In this document: piece after piece, positions 1 to 7,730 of the stretch
Layout of the letters: every line of letters starts with the position of its first letter
Numbering within the stretch: position 1 is the stretch's first letter
Source of the DNA: an uncultured Eubacteriales bacterium
Lineage (GTDB): Bacteria > Bacillota > Clostridia > Christensenellales > Aristaeellaceae
Assembly: GCA_902781945.1 (NCBI GenBank)
Contig: CACZLE010000009.1
Location: 1 to 64,000, forward strand
Length of the DNA stretch: 64,000 bases
Reading direction: 5' to 3'
Position numbers and translations under genes: made by a program
The notes under the pieces: model-generated
What the model was told of the DNA's origin: nothing
Databases searched by the model: none
The model's input: the letters and a program-made list of their open reading frames with translations, nothing else

Positions 1-150
1 AATTTCTCCCGCAGGGGTTTCGCATGGGGGAAAGGGGGAGGTATATCCGTTCAAAAGTTTTTTATCTTTGGCATATGGGTTTGTTTCATAATAAAGCTGC
101 GCAAAGACTTTTGGCGGGCGATGTTGCTTGACTTGTCGATGTTAGTTGCT

Positions 151-665
151 TCCGCCAGTTGATTGGATAGGGCTTGGGTTGTACCGTGCTCCAGAAATAC
201 GCCAAAACCAGAGATATCCGGATTCGAGCAAGCACGATCCGGATTTTCTGGTTATTGGCTATAGTGCTAAAGCACCATTGACGGCTAAAGCCGTCATTTC
301 TGGAGCGGGGGTTGCAAGTAAGTTTGGTAAACAACGTACGCGAGTCTGGGGTCGGTCTGCGCAGCAGGCCGAGGATTGCGAAGCAATCCCGAAAAAGCCG
401 GGGGACGGCAGATGGAGCTTGCTCCAATCTGACGGCTTCCGGCTTTTTCATTGCACCAGACGGCTCTTTGTAGTCCTCATAAGCTAAACTGGCGGAAATT
501 GCAGGATGGTGTATTCAAGCTGATTCGCCAGAAAGGGTGTCCAGAGGGGCTTGGAGCGCCCGAAAAATGATCCTGTGGATCATTTTTAGCGGAAAGCGGG
601 CCGGTGGCCCCGGATCCAAGCGGGCCCTTTGGCGAGGTGTTTGAGGGCGAGTAGCCCTCAACGTT
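151..665. repeat. Nested inverted-repeat element, copy A
   Basis: Non-coding stretch sharing long near-identical blocks with 31982-32595. A central cassette is bounded by TCCGCCAGT (151-159) and its reverse complement ACTGGCGGA (488-496). Inside are several hairpins with GAGCTTGCTC-like loops. The right flank (511-665) matches the right flank of the other copy directly, whereas the central cassette matches it in the opposite orientation. The outer left arm seen in the other copy is not recognisable here, so this copy looks left-truncated. Open frames in it are short, overlap on both strands and have no credible start signals. I see no gene in 1-150 either. Confidence 0.75.
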
Positions 666-710
666 TCCTTTACCAATTTCTGTTTGCATGTCCGAATTTT
701 ATAAAGAAAC

Positions 711-815
711 TACGCACCGAGCGCTCCCGCGGCACATATCAACTGGCGCTTATTGCTGCTTCCTTCCGGACCTGACAAGGTTCACGCTGTGATATCGCAC
801 GGGACTCGATGCGTA
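711..815 (-). ncRNA. ffs: Signal recognition particle RNA, short bacterial type
   Basis: Read on the minus strand, this contains the invariant SRP RNA core GGTCCGGAAGGAAGCAGC at the apical loop, flanked by long complementary arms; the ends pair as UACGCA/UGCGUA. The RNA scaffolds Ffh for co-translational targeting of membrane and secreted proteins. Length is about 105 nt with no room for an Alu domain, since a -10 box sits about 8 nt upstream of the 5' end. That makes it the small (4.5S-like) form rather than the long form common in Bacillota. Ends are set by pairing and may be off by a few bases. Confidence 0.93.
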
Positions 816-823
816 GCTTAATT

Positions 824-852
824 ATTATAGCAAACTTTGCGGCAAATAGCAA
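824..852 (-). promoter_or_regulatory. Sigma-A promoter of the SRP RNA
   Basis: On the minus strand TTGCTA (847-852) and TATAAT (824-829) are separated by exactly 17 nt, placing the transcription start right at the predicted 5' end of the SRP RNA. Confidence 0.75.
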
Positions 853-859
853 GCAAAAT

Positions 860-1873
860 TTATTGGGCGGCTTTCAGCACCACGCGCATGGCGTGGATCA
901 CCTGATCCACATCCAGGCAGGAGGGGCGCTTTTCCGTCACGGCGGCCACAAATTCGTCGATGACGCCGGTACTGGAGCGGATGCCTGCCTGCTGCTCCTC
1001 GTTGGTGGTGATCTTGCCCACGGCGAATTTCTCCACCTGGCCGTCGGCGTGCTCCAGGATCACGGAATAATCCGGATCGGTGTACAGCTTGAGGATGCCC
1101 TGGGTGCCGTAAAGCACGGTGCTGTTGTCCTCCTGGCCGTAGAAGGTCCAGCTGGCGTGGGCAACGCCCAGGGCCCCGCCCTGGGTGCGCAGCAGGAAGA
1201 TGGCGTTGTCGTCCACCTGGATGGGGGAGCCGTCGGGCAGCTTCTTGTCCAGGGTCAGGAGCTTGGCTTCGCCTTCCACGATCAGGTCGTCCGTCAGGTA
1301 GTTGATCAGGTCGATCTTGTGGATGCCCAGGTCCGCCGCCGCGCCCAGCACCGCCGCTCCCCGATGGAAGAACCAGGGGTCCTTTACGCCCGTCCAGCTT
1401 TCCGGCCCGCCGTGGCCGAAGGTGGTGTGGAAGGTGAGCAGCTTGCCGATGGCCCCTTCCCGGATCAGCCGCCGGGCCTCCTGATGGGCGGGGGTCAGCC
1501 GCTGGTTATGGCCGATCAGCAGCCGCCTGCCCGTGCGATGGGCCGCTTCCAGCATGGCTTCGCAATCCGCCAGCGTCACCGCCATGGGCTTTTCGCACAG
1601 CACGTCGCAGCCGTGCTCCAGGGCCGCGATGGCCGAGCGGGCATGGTCAGTATTGGCGCTGCACACGCTCACCAGGTCCGGCCCCGCCGTCAGCAGCGCC
1701 TCCAGGCTGTCAAAGGCCTGGCAATGGTATTGCTTGGCCAATTCCTTTGCGCGGTCCGGATTCATATCATAGAAGCCCATGAGCTCCGTGTTGGGATTTT
1801 CGGCATATTCCGGCGCGTGGCGCACCTTGCAGATTTGCCCGCAGCCCACGATGCCGACTTTGTATTTTTTCAT
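860..1873 (-). CDS. Gfo/Idh/MocA-family oxidoreductase
   Basis: 337 aa NAD(P)-dependent dehydrogenase of the family that oxidises or epimerises cyclic polyols and sugars. The N-terminal Rossmann fold opens with GIVGCGQI at residues 8-15; the family EKP motif (LCEKPMAV) and a GIHKID motif holding the expected catalytic histidine are present. Length is typical. It is the last gene of an operon with a sugar ABC importer ending 24 nt upstream, so it probably acts on the imported sugar or inositol in the cytoplasm. The substrate cannot be read from sequence. The next feature downstream on this strand is the separately promoted SRP RNA. Confidence 0.9.
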   Translation of the reverse strand: MKKYKVGIVGCGQICKVRHAPEYAENPNTELMGFYDMNPDRAKELAKQYHCQAFDSLEALLTAGPDLVSVCSANTDHARSAIAALEHGCDVLCEKPMAVTLADCEAMLEAAHRTGRRLLIGHNQRLTPAHQEARRLIREGAIGKLLTFHTTFGHGGPESWTGVKDPWFFHRGAAVLGAAADLGIHKIDLINYLTDDLIVEGEAKLLTLDKKLPDGSPIQVDDNAIFLLRTQGGALGVAHASWTFYGQEDNSTVLYGTQGILKLYTDPDYSVILEHADGQVEKFAVGKITTNEEQQAGIRSSTGVIDEFVAAVTEKRPSCLDVDQVIHAMRVVLKAAQ

Positions 1874-1897
1874 TGCGCTGCCTCCCTCAAATATACT

Positions 1898-2938
1898 TTA
1901 AGAAGCCTTTTCCTTCTTTTGCAGCAGCACCGCCGCCACCACGATGAAGCCCTTGAAGGCCTCCCGCAGGAAGGGCGGCACGCCCACCAGGTTCAGCAGG
2001 TTGTTCATCACGGCGATGATCAGCATGCCCAGCACCGTGCCCAGGATGGAGCCCTTGCCGCCGGCCATGCTGGTGCCGCCCACCACGACGGCGGCGATGG
2101 CGTCCATTTCATAGCCGCTGCCGGCGTTGGCATAGTCCATGCTGCCGATACGGGCGATCTGGATGACGGCGGTGATGGACACCAGCGCGCCGGAGAGCAC
2201 ATACACCAGGGCCTTTACCTTTTCCACGTTGATGCCGGACAGCCGGGCCGCCCGCTCGTTGGAGCCGATGGCGTACACATGGCGGCCAAAGGTGGTCTTG
2301 CGGGCCACCAGATCCAATGCCACGGCGATTACCAGCCAGTAGATGATGGGCAATATGATCTCGCCGCCAATCTTGGCGTTGGCGATCTGCAAGAATTCCC
2401 GGGGCACCTTGGTGCCCACGGTCTGCATGAACTGCTGGGTGACGCTGCGGCAGATTTTCATCATGCCCAGGGTGGCGATGAAGGCGGGCACCTTGCTCTT
2501 TGCGATCAAAAAGCCGTTCACCGAGCCGATCAGGCAGCCCATGACCAGCGCGGCCAGGATGCCGATCAGGAAGGCCGGGAAGCCCGTGATGCCCGCGGCG
2601 GTCAGCAGGCCCGTGGGATAGCTGTTCACCAGCACCATCAGCACCGCGCCCACGGCCACCAGGGTGGAGCCCACGGCCAGGTCGATGCCGCCGGACACGA
2701 TCACGAAGGTCATGCCCAGGGCCACGATGCCCACGCCCGCGTTATTGCGCAGAATGTTGATCCAGTTTTTGCCCCAGCTGGTAAACCAGGCCCCGAAGCT
2801 GGGATAATTGAACCCCAGGGCGATGGTCTGCAAAATGATCATGAGGATCAGCACGAACCCTGTGGAATACAGGGGATTGGCCTGCCACTTTTCGGCGAAG
2901 CGCCTGAGAAAACCGTCCTGTTTGCTCTTGTTCACCAT
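1898..2938 (-). CDS. Sugar ABC transporter permease (RbsC/YtfT type)
   Basis: 346 aa polytopic membrane protein of the ribose/galactose/xylose permease family. The hydrophobic segments and motifs such as GGIDLAVGS and the cytoplasmic-loop GSNERAARLSGI, which contacts the ATPase, are typical. It should form the homodimeric channel for the binding protein and double-domain ATPase encoded just upstream. The start follows a clear AAGGAGATCAAT-type ribosome site. The gap to the ATPase gene is 18 nt. Family assignment is firm; the transported sugar is unknown. Confidence 0.92.
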   Translation of the reverse strand: MVNKSKQDGFLRRFAEKWQANPLYSTGFVLILMIILQTIALGFNYPSFGAWFTSWGKNWINILRNNAGVGIVALGMTFVIVSGGIDLAVGSTLVAVGAVLMVLVNSYPTGLLTAAGITGFPAFLIGILAALVMGCLIGSVNGFLIAKSKVPAFIATLGMMKICRSVTQQFMQTVGTKVPREFLQIANAKIGGEIILPIIYWLVIAVALDLVARKTTFGRHVYAIGSNERAARLSGINVEKVKALVYVLSGALVSITAVIQIARIGSMDYANAGSGYEMDAIAAVVVGGTSMAGGKGSILGTVLGMLIIAVMNNLLNLVGVPPFLREAFKGFIVVAAVLLQKKEKAS

Positions 2939-2956
2939 AATTGATCTCCTTCGCTG

Positions 2957-4435
2957 TCAGCCGCCCGTGGCCAGCCGCATCATATTGGTTTCGTTCATGG
3001 TTTCGCCGCTTACCTCGGCGCGCACGTCGCCGTGATACATCACCAGCGCCCGTCCGCACACGCGGATGATCTCCTGGGCCTCGTTGCTGAGCACCACCAC
3101 GGCCACGCCCTGCCGGGCCAGGCGCAGGATGATGTCGTAGATCTCCTCCTTGGCGCCCACGTCCACGCCCTGGGTGGGGTTGTCCAGGATCAGTAGCTTG
3201 GGCTCGGCGCTGAGCCACTTGGCCAGTACCACCTTCTGTTGGTTGCCGCCGGACAGGCTGCCGATCATGTCGTCGGCGTCCTGCATCTTGATCTGCAATT
3301 CCTGCCGCTGCTTGTTGAAGGCGGCAAGCTGCTTTTTGCGGCTGATGATGCCAAATTTCGTCAGCCGGTCCAGGGTCACGATGGAGCCGTTGTCCAGGAT
3401 GCTCATATCCTTGATGATGGCGTTTTCCTTGCGGTTGCGGGGCAGATAGCCGATGCCCAGCTTCAAAGCCTGGCGGGTGGATTTCATGTGCACGGGCTGG
3501 CCTGAAAGAAAGATTTGCCCTTCGTATTTGCCGCCGTCGCCAAACACCGTGCGGAACAGCTCGCTGCGCCCGTCGCCCAGCAGGCCCGTGACGCCCAGCA
3601 CCTCGCCTGTGTGCACGGACAGGCTGACGTTCCGGTAATGGGGCTCCTGGGTCAGCTTTTCCAGCCGCAGCACCTCGGGGCCGATCTGGCTGTTTTGTTC
3701 CAGGGTTTCGGTGCGCACGTCGTGGCCCACCATGTCGTGGGCGATGGAGGCGATGGAGGTCTCGGCCACCAGGCCGTGTGACACGGCCACGCCGTCCCGC
3801 AGCACAACGTAGCTGTCGCAGATTTCCATCACCTCGCGCAGCTTGTGGGAAATGAAGATCACGCCTACGTTCTGCTTTTTCAGCGTGCGCAGCATATCAA
3901 AAACGCGCTCGATCTCGGGATCGGTCAGGGACGTGGTGGGTTCGTCCATGATGATGATGGAGGCTTTCATCATCAGCGCGCGGGAGATTTCGACGATTTG
4001 CTTGTAGCTGGCGTCCAGGGTGCTTACCAGGGCCGCGGGGTCGATATCGATGTCCATGCGGGCAAAAAGCTCCCGGGTGAGGCGCAGCTCCTCTTTGTGA
4101 TCGATGACGTTGGCGTATTTTTTGATCTCCCGGCCAATGAACATGTTTTCATATACCGGCAGATCGTTGATCAGGTTCAGCTCCTGATGGATAAAGGCTA
4201 TGCCCGCGTCCAGGGACTGGGCGGGGGAATGGAAGGCGACGGGCTTGCCGTCCAGGATGATTTGTCCCTGGTCGGCCTGCAATACGCCGCCCAGGATGTT
4301 CATCAGCGTGGATTTGCCGGCGCCGTTTTCGCCCAGCAGCGCGCAGATTTCTCCTGCCTCCAGGCTGAAATCCACCTGCCGCAGCACGTCATTGGCGCCG
4401 AAGGATTTGACGATTCCCTTCATGGAAAGGTTCAT
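2957..4435 (-). CDS. Sugar ABC transporter ATP-binding protein (RbsA/MglA type)
   Basis: 492 aa with two fused nucleotide-binding domains, the hallmark of carbohydrate (CUT2) importers. The first half has Walker A GENGAGKST and Walker B IIIMDEPT; the second half has the signature LSGGNQQKV and Walker B LLILDNPTQG. As usual for CUT2 proteins, the second site is degenerate at Walker A (GLLGDGRSE). It energises the permease encoded downstream. A hairpin separates it from the binding-protein gene, which may reduce its expression relative to that gene. Confidence 0.94.
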   Translation of the reverse strand: MNLSMKGIVKSFGANDVLRQVDFSLEAGEICALLGENGAGKSTLMNILGGVLQADQGQIILDGKPVAFHSPAQSLDAGIAFIHQELNLINDLPVYENMFIGREIKKYANVIDHKEELRLTRELFARMDIDIDPAALVSTLDASYKQIVEISRALMMKASIIIMDEPTTSLTDPEIERVFDMLRTLKKQNVGVIFISHKLREVMEICDSYVVLRDGVAVSHGLVAETSIASIAHDMVGHDVRTETLEQNSQIGPEVLRLEKLTQEPHYRNVSLSVHTGEVLGVTGLLGDGRSELFRTVFGDGGKYEGQIFLSGQPVHMKSTRQALKLGIGYLPRNRKENAIIKDMSILDNGSIVTLDRLTKFGIISRKKQLAAFNKQRQELQIKMQDADDMIGSLSGGNQQKVVLAKWLSAEPKLLILDNPTQGVDVGAKEEIYDIILRLARQGVAVVVLSNEAQEIIRVCGRALVMYHGDVRAEVSGETMNETNMMRLATGG

Positions 4436-4466
4436 GGCTTCACATCCTCAATATGACCATATTGAA

Positions 4467-4499
4467 GCAAGAGCCGTGGGGATAAGCCACGGCCCTTGC
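4467..4499 (-). promoter_or_regulatory. Intercistronic hairpin after the binding-protein gene
   Basis: Thirteen-base arms (4467-4479 and 4487-4499) pair with a single mismatch around a 7-nt loop. There is no following U-run on the minus strand, so it is more likely an RNA 3'-end stabiliser or processing site than a full terminator. It lies between the stop of the binding-protein gene and the ATPase gene. Confidence 0.7.
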
Positions 4500-4514
4500 A
4501 AACGCGCGGGGTGA

Positions 4515-5453
4515 TCAATAGATGGTGTTGCTGGGATCCAGATAGTCCGCCACGTTGGAGGCGTCCACGATCTGGGAGGGGATGACGGTGACGGCTTCCA
4601 CTTCTTCGCCGGCCAGCTTGGCCAGGGCCACGTCGAAGCAGTCACGGATCATCAGGGGGCTGTACAGGGAGGAAGACACGGCGATGTCCTTGTTCTCCTC
4701 GATCAGCTGGAAGTACTCCTGGCAGCCGCCGCCGCCTGTGATGGCCTTGATGTCGGTGCGGCCCGCGTCGGAGATGGCCTGCAAAACGCCGATGGAGGTT
4801 TCGTCATCCAGGCTGTACACGGCGTCGATCTGGGGATTGGCGGCCAGGATGTCGGCGAAGTCCTTCAGGCCGTCCTCACGGGTGAACTTGGTGGCGTATT
4901 CGATCACGTTCAGCTTGGGAGCGATTTCGGCGATGGTCTCGTTGAAGCCGGCCATGCGCAGTTCGCTGACGGAGCCGCTGGTGGGCACGGGCAGGGCGAT
5001 GACGGTGGCTTCGGGACCGACCTTCTCCACGATGAACTTGGCGCCGGCCACGCCCATGGACTTGTTGTCGCCGGTGACTTTCAGCACGCCGTCGGCGTCG
5101 ATGTCCATATCGAAGGCAACCACGACCAGGCCCTGATCGATGGCGTTCTGCACGGGCACTTCCATGCCGGTCCACTGGGGAGCGATGACCAGGACCTGAG
5201 CGCCCCACAGGATGGCTTCGTCGATCTGGGCGGTCATTTCTTCGGCGTTGCTGGAGGTGGTGAGCTTGTACTCGATCTTGCCGGCGGCTTCCAGTTCCTT
5301 GGCATAGGCCTCGGCCTGATAGGTGATGCCGCTGACCCAGCCGTGGGTCATGACGGGCACCAGCACGCCAACCTTCACGGGGCCTTCCGCCACGGCGGAA
5401 ACAGCGCCCAGGCACAGCATCAGGGCCACGATGAGAGCGAGAAGCTTTTTCAT
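4515..5453 (-). CDS. Sugar-binding protein of ABC transporter (RbsB type)
   Basis: 312 aa extracytoplasmic binding protein with a signal peptide (MKKLLALIVALMLCLGAVSA, residues 1-20) followed by a periplasmic-binding-protein type 1 fold (VKVGVLVPVMTHGWVSGI). I took the ATG at 5453 because an AGGAGG site lies just upstream and the signal peptide begins there; the frame is open 56 codons further but that stretch is not protein-like. No lipobox cysteine is obvious, so how it is held at the surface is unclear. It is first in the importer operon and has its own promoter. Specificity is undetermined; ribose, galactose, xylose or inositol are all possible. Confidence 0.92.
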   Translation of the reverse strand: MKKLLALIVALMLCLGAVSAVAEGPVKVGVLVPVMTHGWVSGITYQAEAYAKELEAAGKIEYKLTTSSNAEEMTAQIDEAILWGAQVLVIAPQWTGMEVPVQNAIDQGLVVVAFDMDIDADGVLKVTGDNKSMGVAGAKFIVEKVGPEATVIALPVPTSGSVSELRMAGFNETIAEIAPKLNVIEYATKFTREDGLKDFADILAANPQIDAVYSLDDETSIGVLQAISDAGRTDIKAITGGGGCQEYFQLIEENKDIAVSSSLYSPLMIRDCFDVALAKLAGEEVEAVTVIPSQIVDASNVADYLDPSNTIY

Positions 5454-5507
5454 AAGACATTCCTCCTCAATATTTTGTTGCGGGTCATGATCAGACCCTT
5501 TGAAATT

Positions 5508-5536
5508 ATTATAGCAAAGCATGGTATAAAATTCAA
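5508..5536 (-). promoter_or_regulatory. Promoter of the sugar ABC operon
   Basis: TTGAAT (5531-5536) and TATAAT (5508-5513) on the minus strand with a 17-nt spacer, about 55 nt upstream of the binding-protein start. It is back to back with the promoter at 5574-5602. Confidence 0.7.
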
Positions 5537-5573
5537 CACAAAAATGAGATGCAATGGAGGTAAAGATACGTAC

Positions 5574-5602
5574 TTGCGGGAATAGGATCGCTCGTATATA
5601 AT
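5574..5602 (+). promoter_or_regulatory. Promoter of the jelly-roll-like gene
   Basis: TTGCGG (5574-5579), a 17-nt spacer and TATAAT (5597-5602), 34 nt before the start codon at 5636. The divergent arrangement with the sugar operon would allow shared control from the roughly 40 bp between the two promoters. Confidence 0.7.
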
Positions 5603-5635
5603 TGTGGAGAATGAAAAACACAAGGAGAAAGAAGC

Positions 5636-6238
5636 ATGAAGCTGCAATTGACGCAAGACAGCACCATTCCGATCCATACGGCAGCGGAGTATCTGCCGGA
5701 TGAGACCGTGCGCATCCATAAAATCGACAAGGCGCTGCCGGATGAAAACACCTATCTGAAGATCAGGGGCATCGCCTTCCATAACGGCGTGATCGAGGTG
5801 GATGTCTGCGGCAGGCTGCTGCCGGACGCACCGGATTATGCGCGGGGCTTCATCGGCATCGTGTTCCGGGCCAATGCAAGCGACAGCGAGTTTGAATCCT
5901 TTTATATCCGTCCCACCAACGGAAGGGATTGCGACGATCCCGTGCGCCGTGCCCACGGCTGCCAGTATTTCTCCTATCCGGGCTATACCTTTTCCTATTT
6001 CCGGGAGTTCGGGATCACGGAATATGAGGGACAGGTGGATTCCATTGCATTGAATCAGTGGAGTCATCTCCGGGCGGAGATCAAGGACGATACCGGCGTT
6101 TTTTATGTGGATGGCAAGAAGGTGCTGGCGGTGGAAGGTTTTAAGCATGGTCCGGACAGCCGCGGCAGCGTGGGGCTGTACGTTGATATTGGAACGAACG
6201 GGTTTTTCAAAAATTTGACCGTTGATTGCATGGATTGA
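5636..6238 (+). CDS. Jelly-roll (concanavalin-like) domain protein of unknown function
   Basis: 200 aa, no signal peptide. The pattern of short beta strands (GFIGIVFRA, FESFYIRP, NQWSHLRAEI, VFYVDGKKV, GSVGLYVDI) resembles the LamG/DUF1080 concanavalin-like sandwich found in carbohydrate-binding or 3-keto-glycoside-processing proteins. I cannot identify catalytic residues. An AAGGAG site precedes the start. It is monocistronic, with its own promoter and a strong terminator. Its divergent position next to a sugar importer and an oxidoreductase makes a carbohydrate role likely, but that is inference. Confidence 0.7.
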   Translation: MKLQLTQDSTIPIHTAAEYLPDETVRIHKIDKALPDENTYLKIRGIAFHNGVIEVDVCGRLLPDAPDYARGFIGIVFRANASDSEFESFYIRPTNGRDCDDPVRRAHGCQYFSYPGYTFSYFREFGITEYEGQVDSIALNQWSHLRAEIKDDTGVFYVDGKKVLAVEGFKHGPDSRGSVGLYVDIGTNGFFKNLTVDCMD

Positions 6239-6244
6239 AATGAC

Positions 6245-6280
6245 AAAGGAGGATGCCGCGAAATACGGCCTCCTTTTTTT
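6245..6280 (+). terminator. Rho-independent terminator
   Basis: GGAG...GCCG pairs with CGGC...CTCC across a 7-nt loop and runs into seven T residues, immediately after the jelly-roll-like gene. Confidence 0.85.
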
Positions 6281-6333
6281 ATTCATATCAGCCGTCGCTC
6301 GCGGATTTCTTTGCTTCTGTCAGTCCCTTTTTC

Positions 6334-6362
6334 TTGTGTTTCTTCCCTATTTATGCTATACT
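6334..6362 (+). promoter_or_regulatory. Promoter of pyrimidine-nucleoside phosphorylase
   Basis: TTGTGT (6334-6339), 17-nt spacer, TATACT (6357-6362), 35 nt before the start codon. Confidence 0.65.
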
Positions 6363-6396
6363 GAAAACTGGATTTTTGTATATCAAGGAGAAGCCT

Positions 6397-7716
6397 ATGA
6401 ATTTTCCTGCCATTATAGCGCAAAAGAAGCTGGGCGGCGCGCTCAGCGACGAGCAGATCGCCGCCTTTGTCAAGGGCGCAGCCGACGGCAGCGTGCCCGA
6501 TTATCAATTGGCCGCATTGCTGATGGCCATCCGGTTAAACGACATGGACGCCCGGGAGACCACCACCCTGACGCTGGAGATGGCCCGGTCCGGCGACATG
6601 CTGCATCCCGACGTGGGCGGCGTGCCCGTGGATAAGCACTCCACCGGCGGCGTGGGGGATACCACCACCCTGGTGCTGGTGCCCCTGTGCGCGGCCTGCG
6701 GGGCAAGGATCGCCAAGATGAGCGGCCGGGGCCTGGGCCATACCGGCGGCACCGTGGACAAGATGGAATCCATCGGCATGAAGACCGACCTTGCGGAAGA
6801 GGATTTCCTTCGCCAGATCCGGGAGATCGGCTGCGCCGTCACCGGCCAGAGCGCCGAGCTGGCCCCGGCGGACAAGACCCTGTACGCCCTGCGGGATACC
6901 ACCTCCACCGTGGACAGCCTGCCCCTCATCGCCTCCAGCATCATGAGCAAAAAGCTGGCCTCCGGCGCGGAGGGCATCGTGCTGGACGTCAAGGTGGGCA
7001 GCGGCGCCATCATGCCCACTTATGAGGGCAGCCTGGAGCTGGCGAAGGCCATGGTGGAGATCGGCACCCGGGCGGGCCGCCACGTCTCCGCCCTGCTGAC
7101 GGGCATGGATGAGCCCCTGGGCTCCCACGTGGGCAACCGGCTGGAGGTCAAGGAAGCCATCGATATCCTGCGGGGCGACAGCGCGGGTCCCCTGCTCACC
7201 GTGTCCCTGCGCCTGGGCGCGCAGCTGCTCATCGCCTCCGGCATCGCCCATACGCCCGCCGAGGGTGAAAAGCTGCTGCGGGCGGCCCTGGATGATGGCC
7301 GCGGCCTTGCCAAGCTCCGCCAGATGATCGCGGCCCAGGGCGGCGACGCCAGCGTGTGCGATCATCCCGAAGTCCTGGCGCAGGCCCCCATCGTCACGCC
7401 GATTTTCGCGGGCCGGGCGGGCTATGTGGCCCATATGGATACCGCCAGATTGGGCTATGCCTCCCAGGAGCTGGGCGCGGGCCGCAAGCAAAAGACCGAC
7501 GCCATCGATCCCCGGGTGGGCTTCATCATGCATTGCCGGGTGGGAGATCATCTGACGGAAAACCAGCCCCTGTGCACGGTGTACGCGGCCAATGAGGAAA
7601 CCCTCAGCCGCGCCGCCGCCATGATCCGGGAGGCCATCACCCTGGCCGATACCCCCGTGGAAAAGGAAAAGCTGCTGTACGCGCTGGTCACGTCCGAGGG
7701 CGTGGAAGCGCTGTGA
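6397..7716 (+). CDS. pdp: Pyrimidine-nucleoside phosphorylase
   Basis: 439 aa cytoplasmic enzyme that phosphorolyses uridine, thymidine or deoxyuridine to the base and (deoxy)ribose-1-phosphate. The family signature SGRGLGHTGGTVDKMES and the phosphate-binding KHSTGGVGDTT are intact, and the length fits the Bacillus-type Pyn/Pdp enzymes. I chose ATG 6397, preceded by AAGGAG; the frame opens further upstream but that part overlaps the terminator and promoter. It supplies pentose phosphate during nucleoside salvage. The following gene starts 15 nt after the stop and may be co-transcribed, without an obvious functional link. Confidence 0.95.
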   Translation: MNFPAIIAQKKLGGALSDEQIAAFVKGAADGSVPDYQLAALLMAIRLNDMDARETTTLTLEMARSGDMLHPDVGGVPVDKHSTGGVGDTTTLVLVPLCAACGARIAKMSGRGLGHTGGTVDKMESIGMKTDLAEEDFLRQIREIGCAVTGQSAELAPADKTLYALRDTTSTVDSLPLIASSIMSKKLASGAEGIVLDVKVGSGAIMPTYEGSLELAKAMVEIGTRAGRHVSALLTGMDEPLGSHVGNRLEVKEAIDILRGDSAGPLLTVSLRLGAQLLIASGIAHTPAEGEKLLRAALDDGRGLAKLRQMIAAQGGDASVCDHPEVLAQAPIVTPIFAGRAGYVAHMDTARLGYASQELGAGRKQKTDAIDPRVGFIMHCRVGDHLTENQPLCTVYAANEETLSRAAAMIREAITLADTPVEKEKLLYALVTSEGVEAL

Positions 7717-7730
7717 AAGGAGTGAGCTCC

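Noticed and set aside
86-487. Two overlapping frames of 113-121 codons in the first 500 bases
   Set aside because: They lie inside the nested hairpin element on opposite strands, cross its stems, and the corresponding frames are not kept in the other copy.
151-665. CRISPR array or tandem repeat
   Set aside because: Repeats are inverted, not direct, and there is no regular repeat-spacer unit. No cas gene occurs in the window.
809-2944. A 711-codon open frame on the plus strand, and comparable long frames opposite other genes
   Set aside because: It runs antisense across two well-identified genes and the SRP RNA. Its composition (His, Gln, Gly and Ala rich) is that of a shadow frame in GC-rich DNA, and it has no ribosome site.
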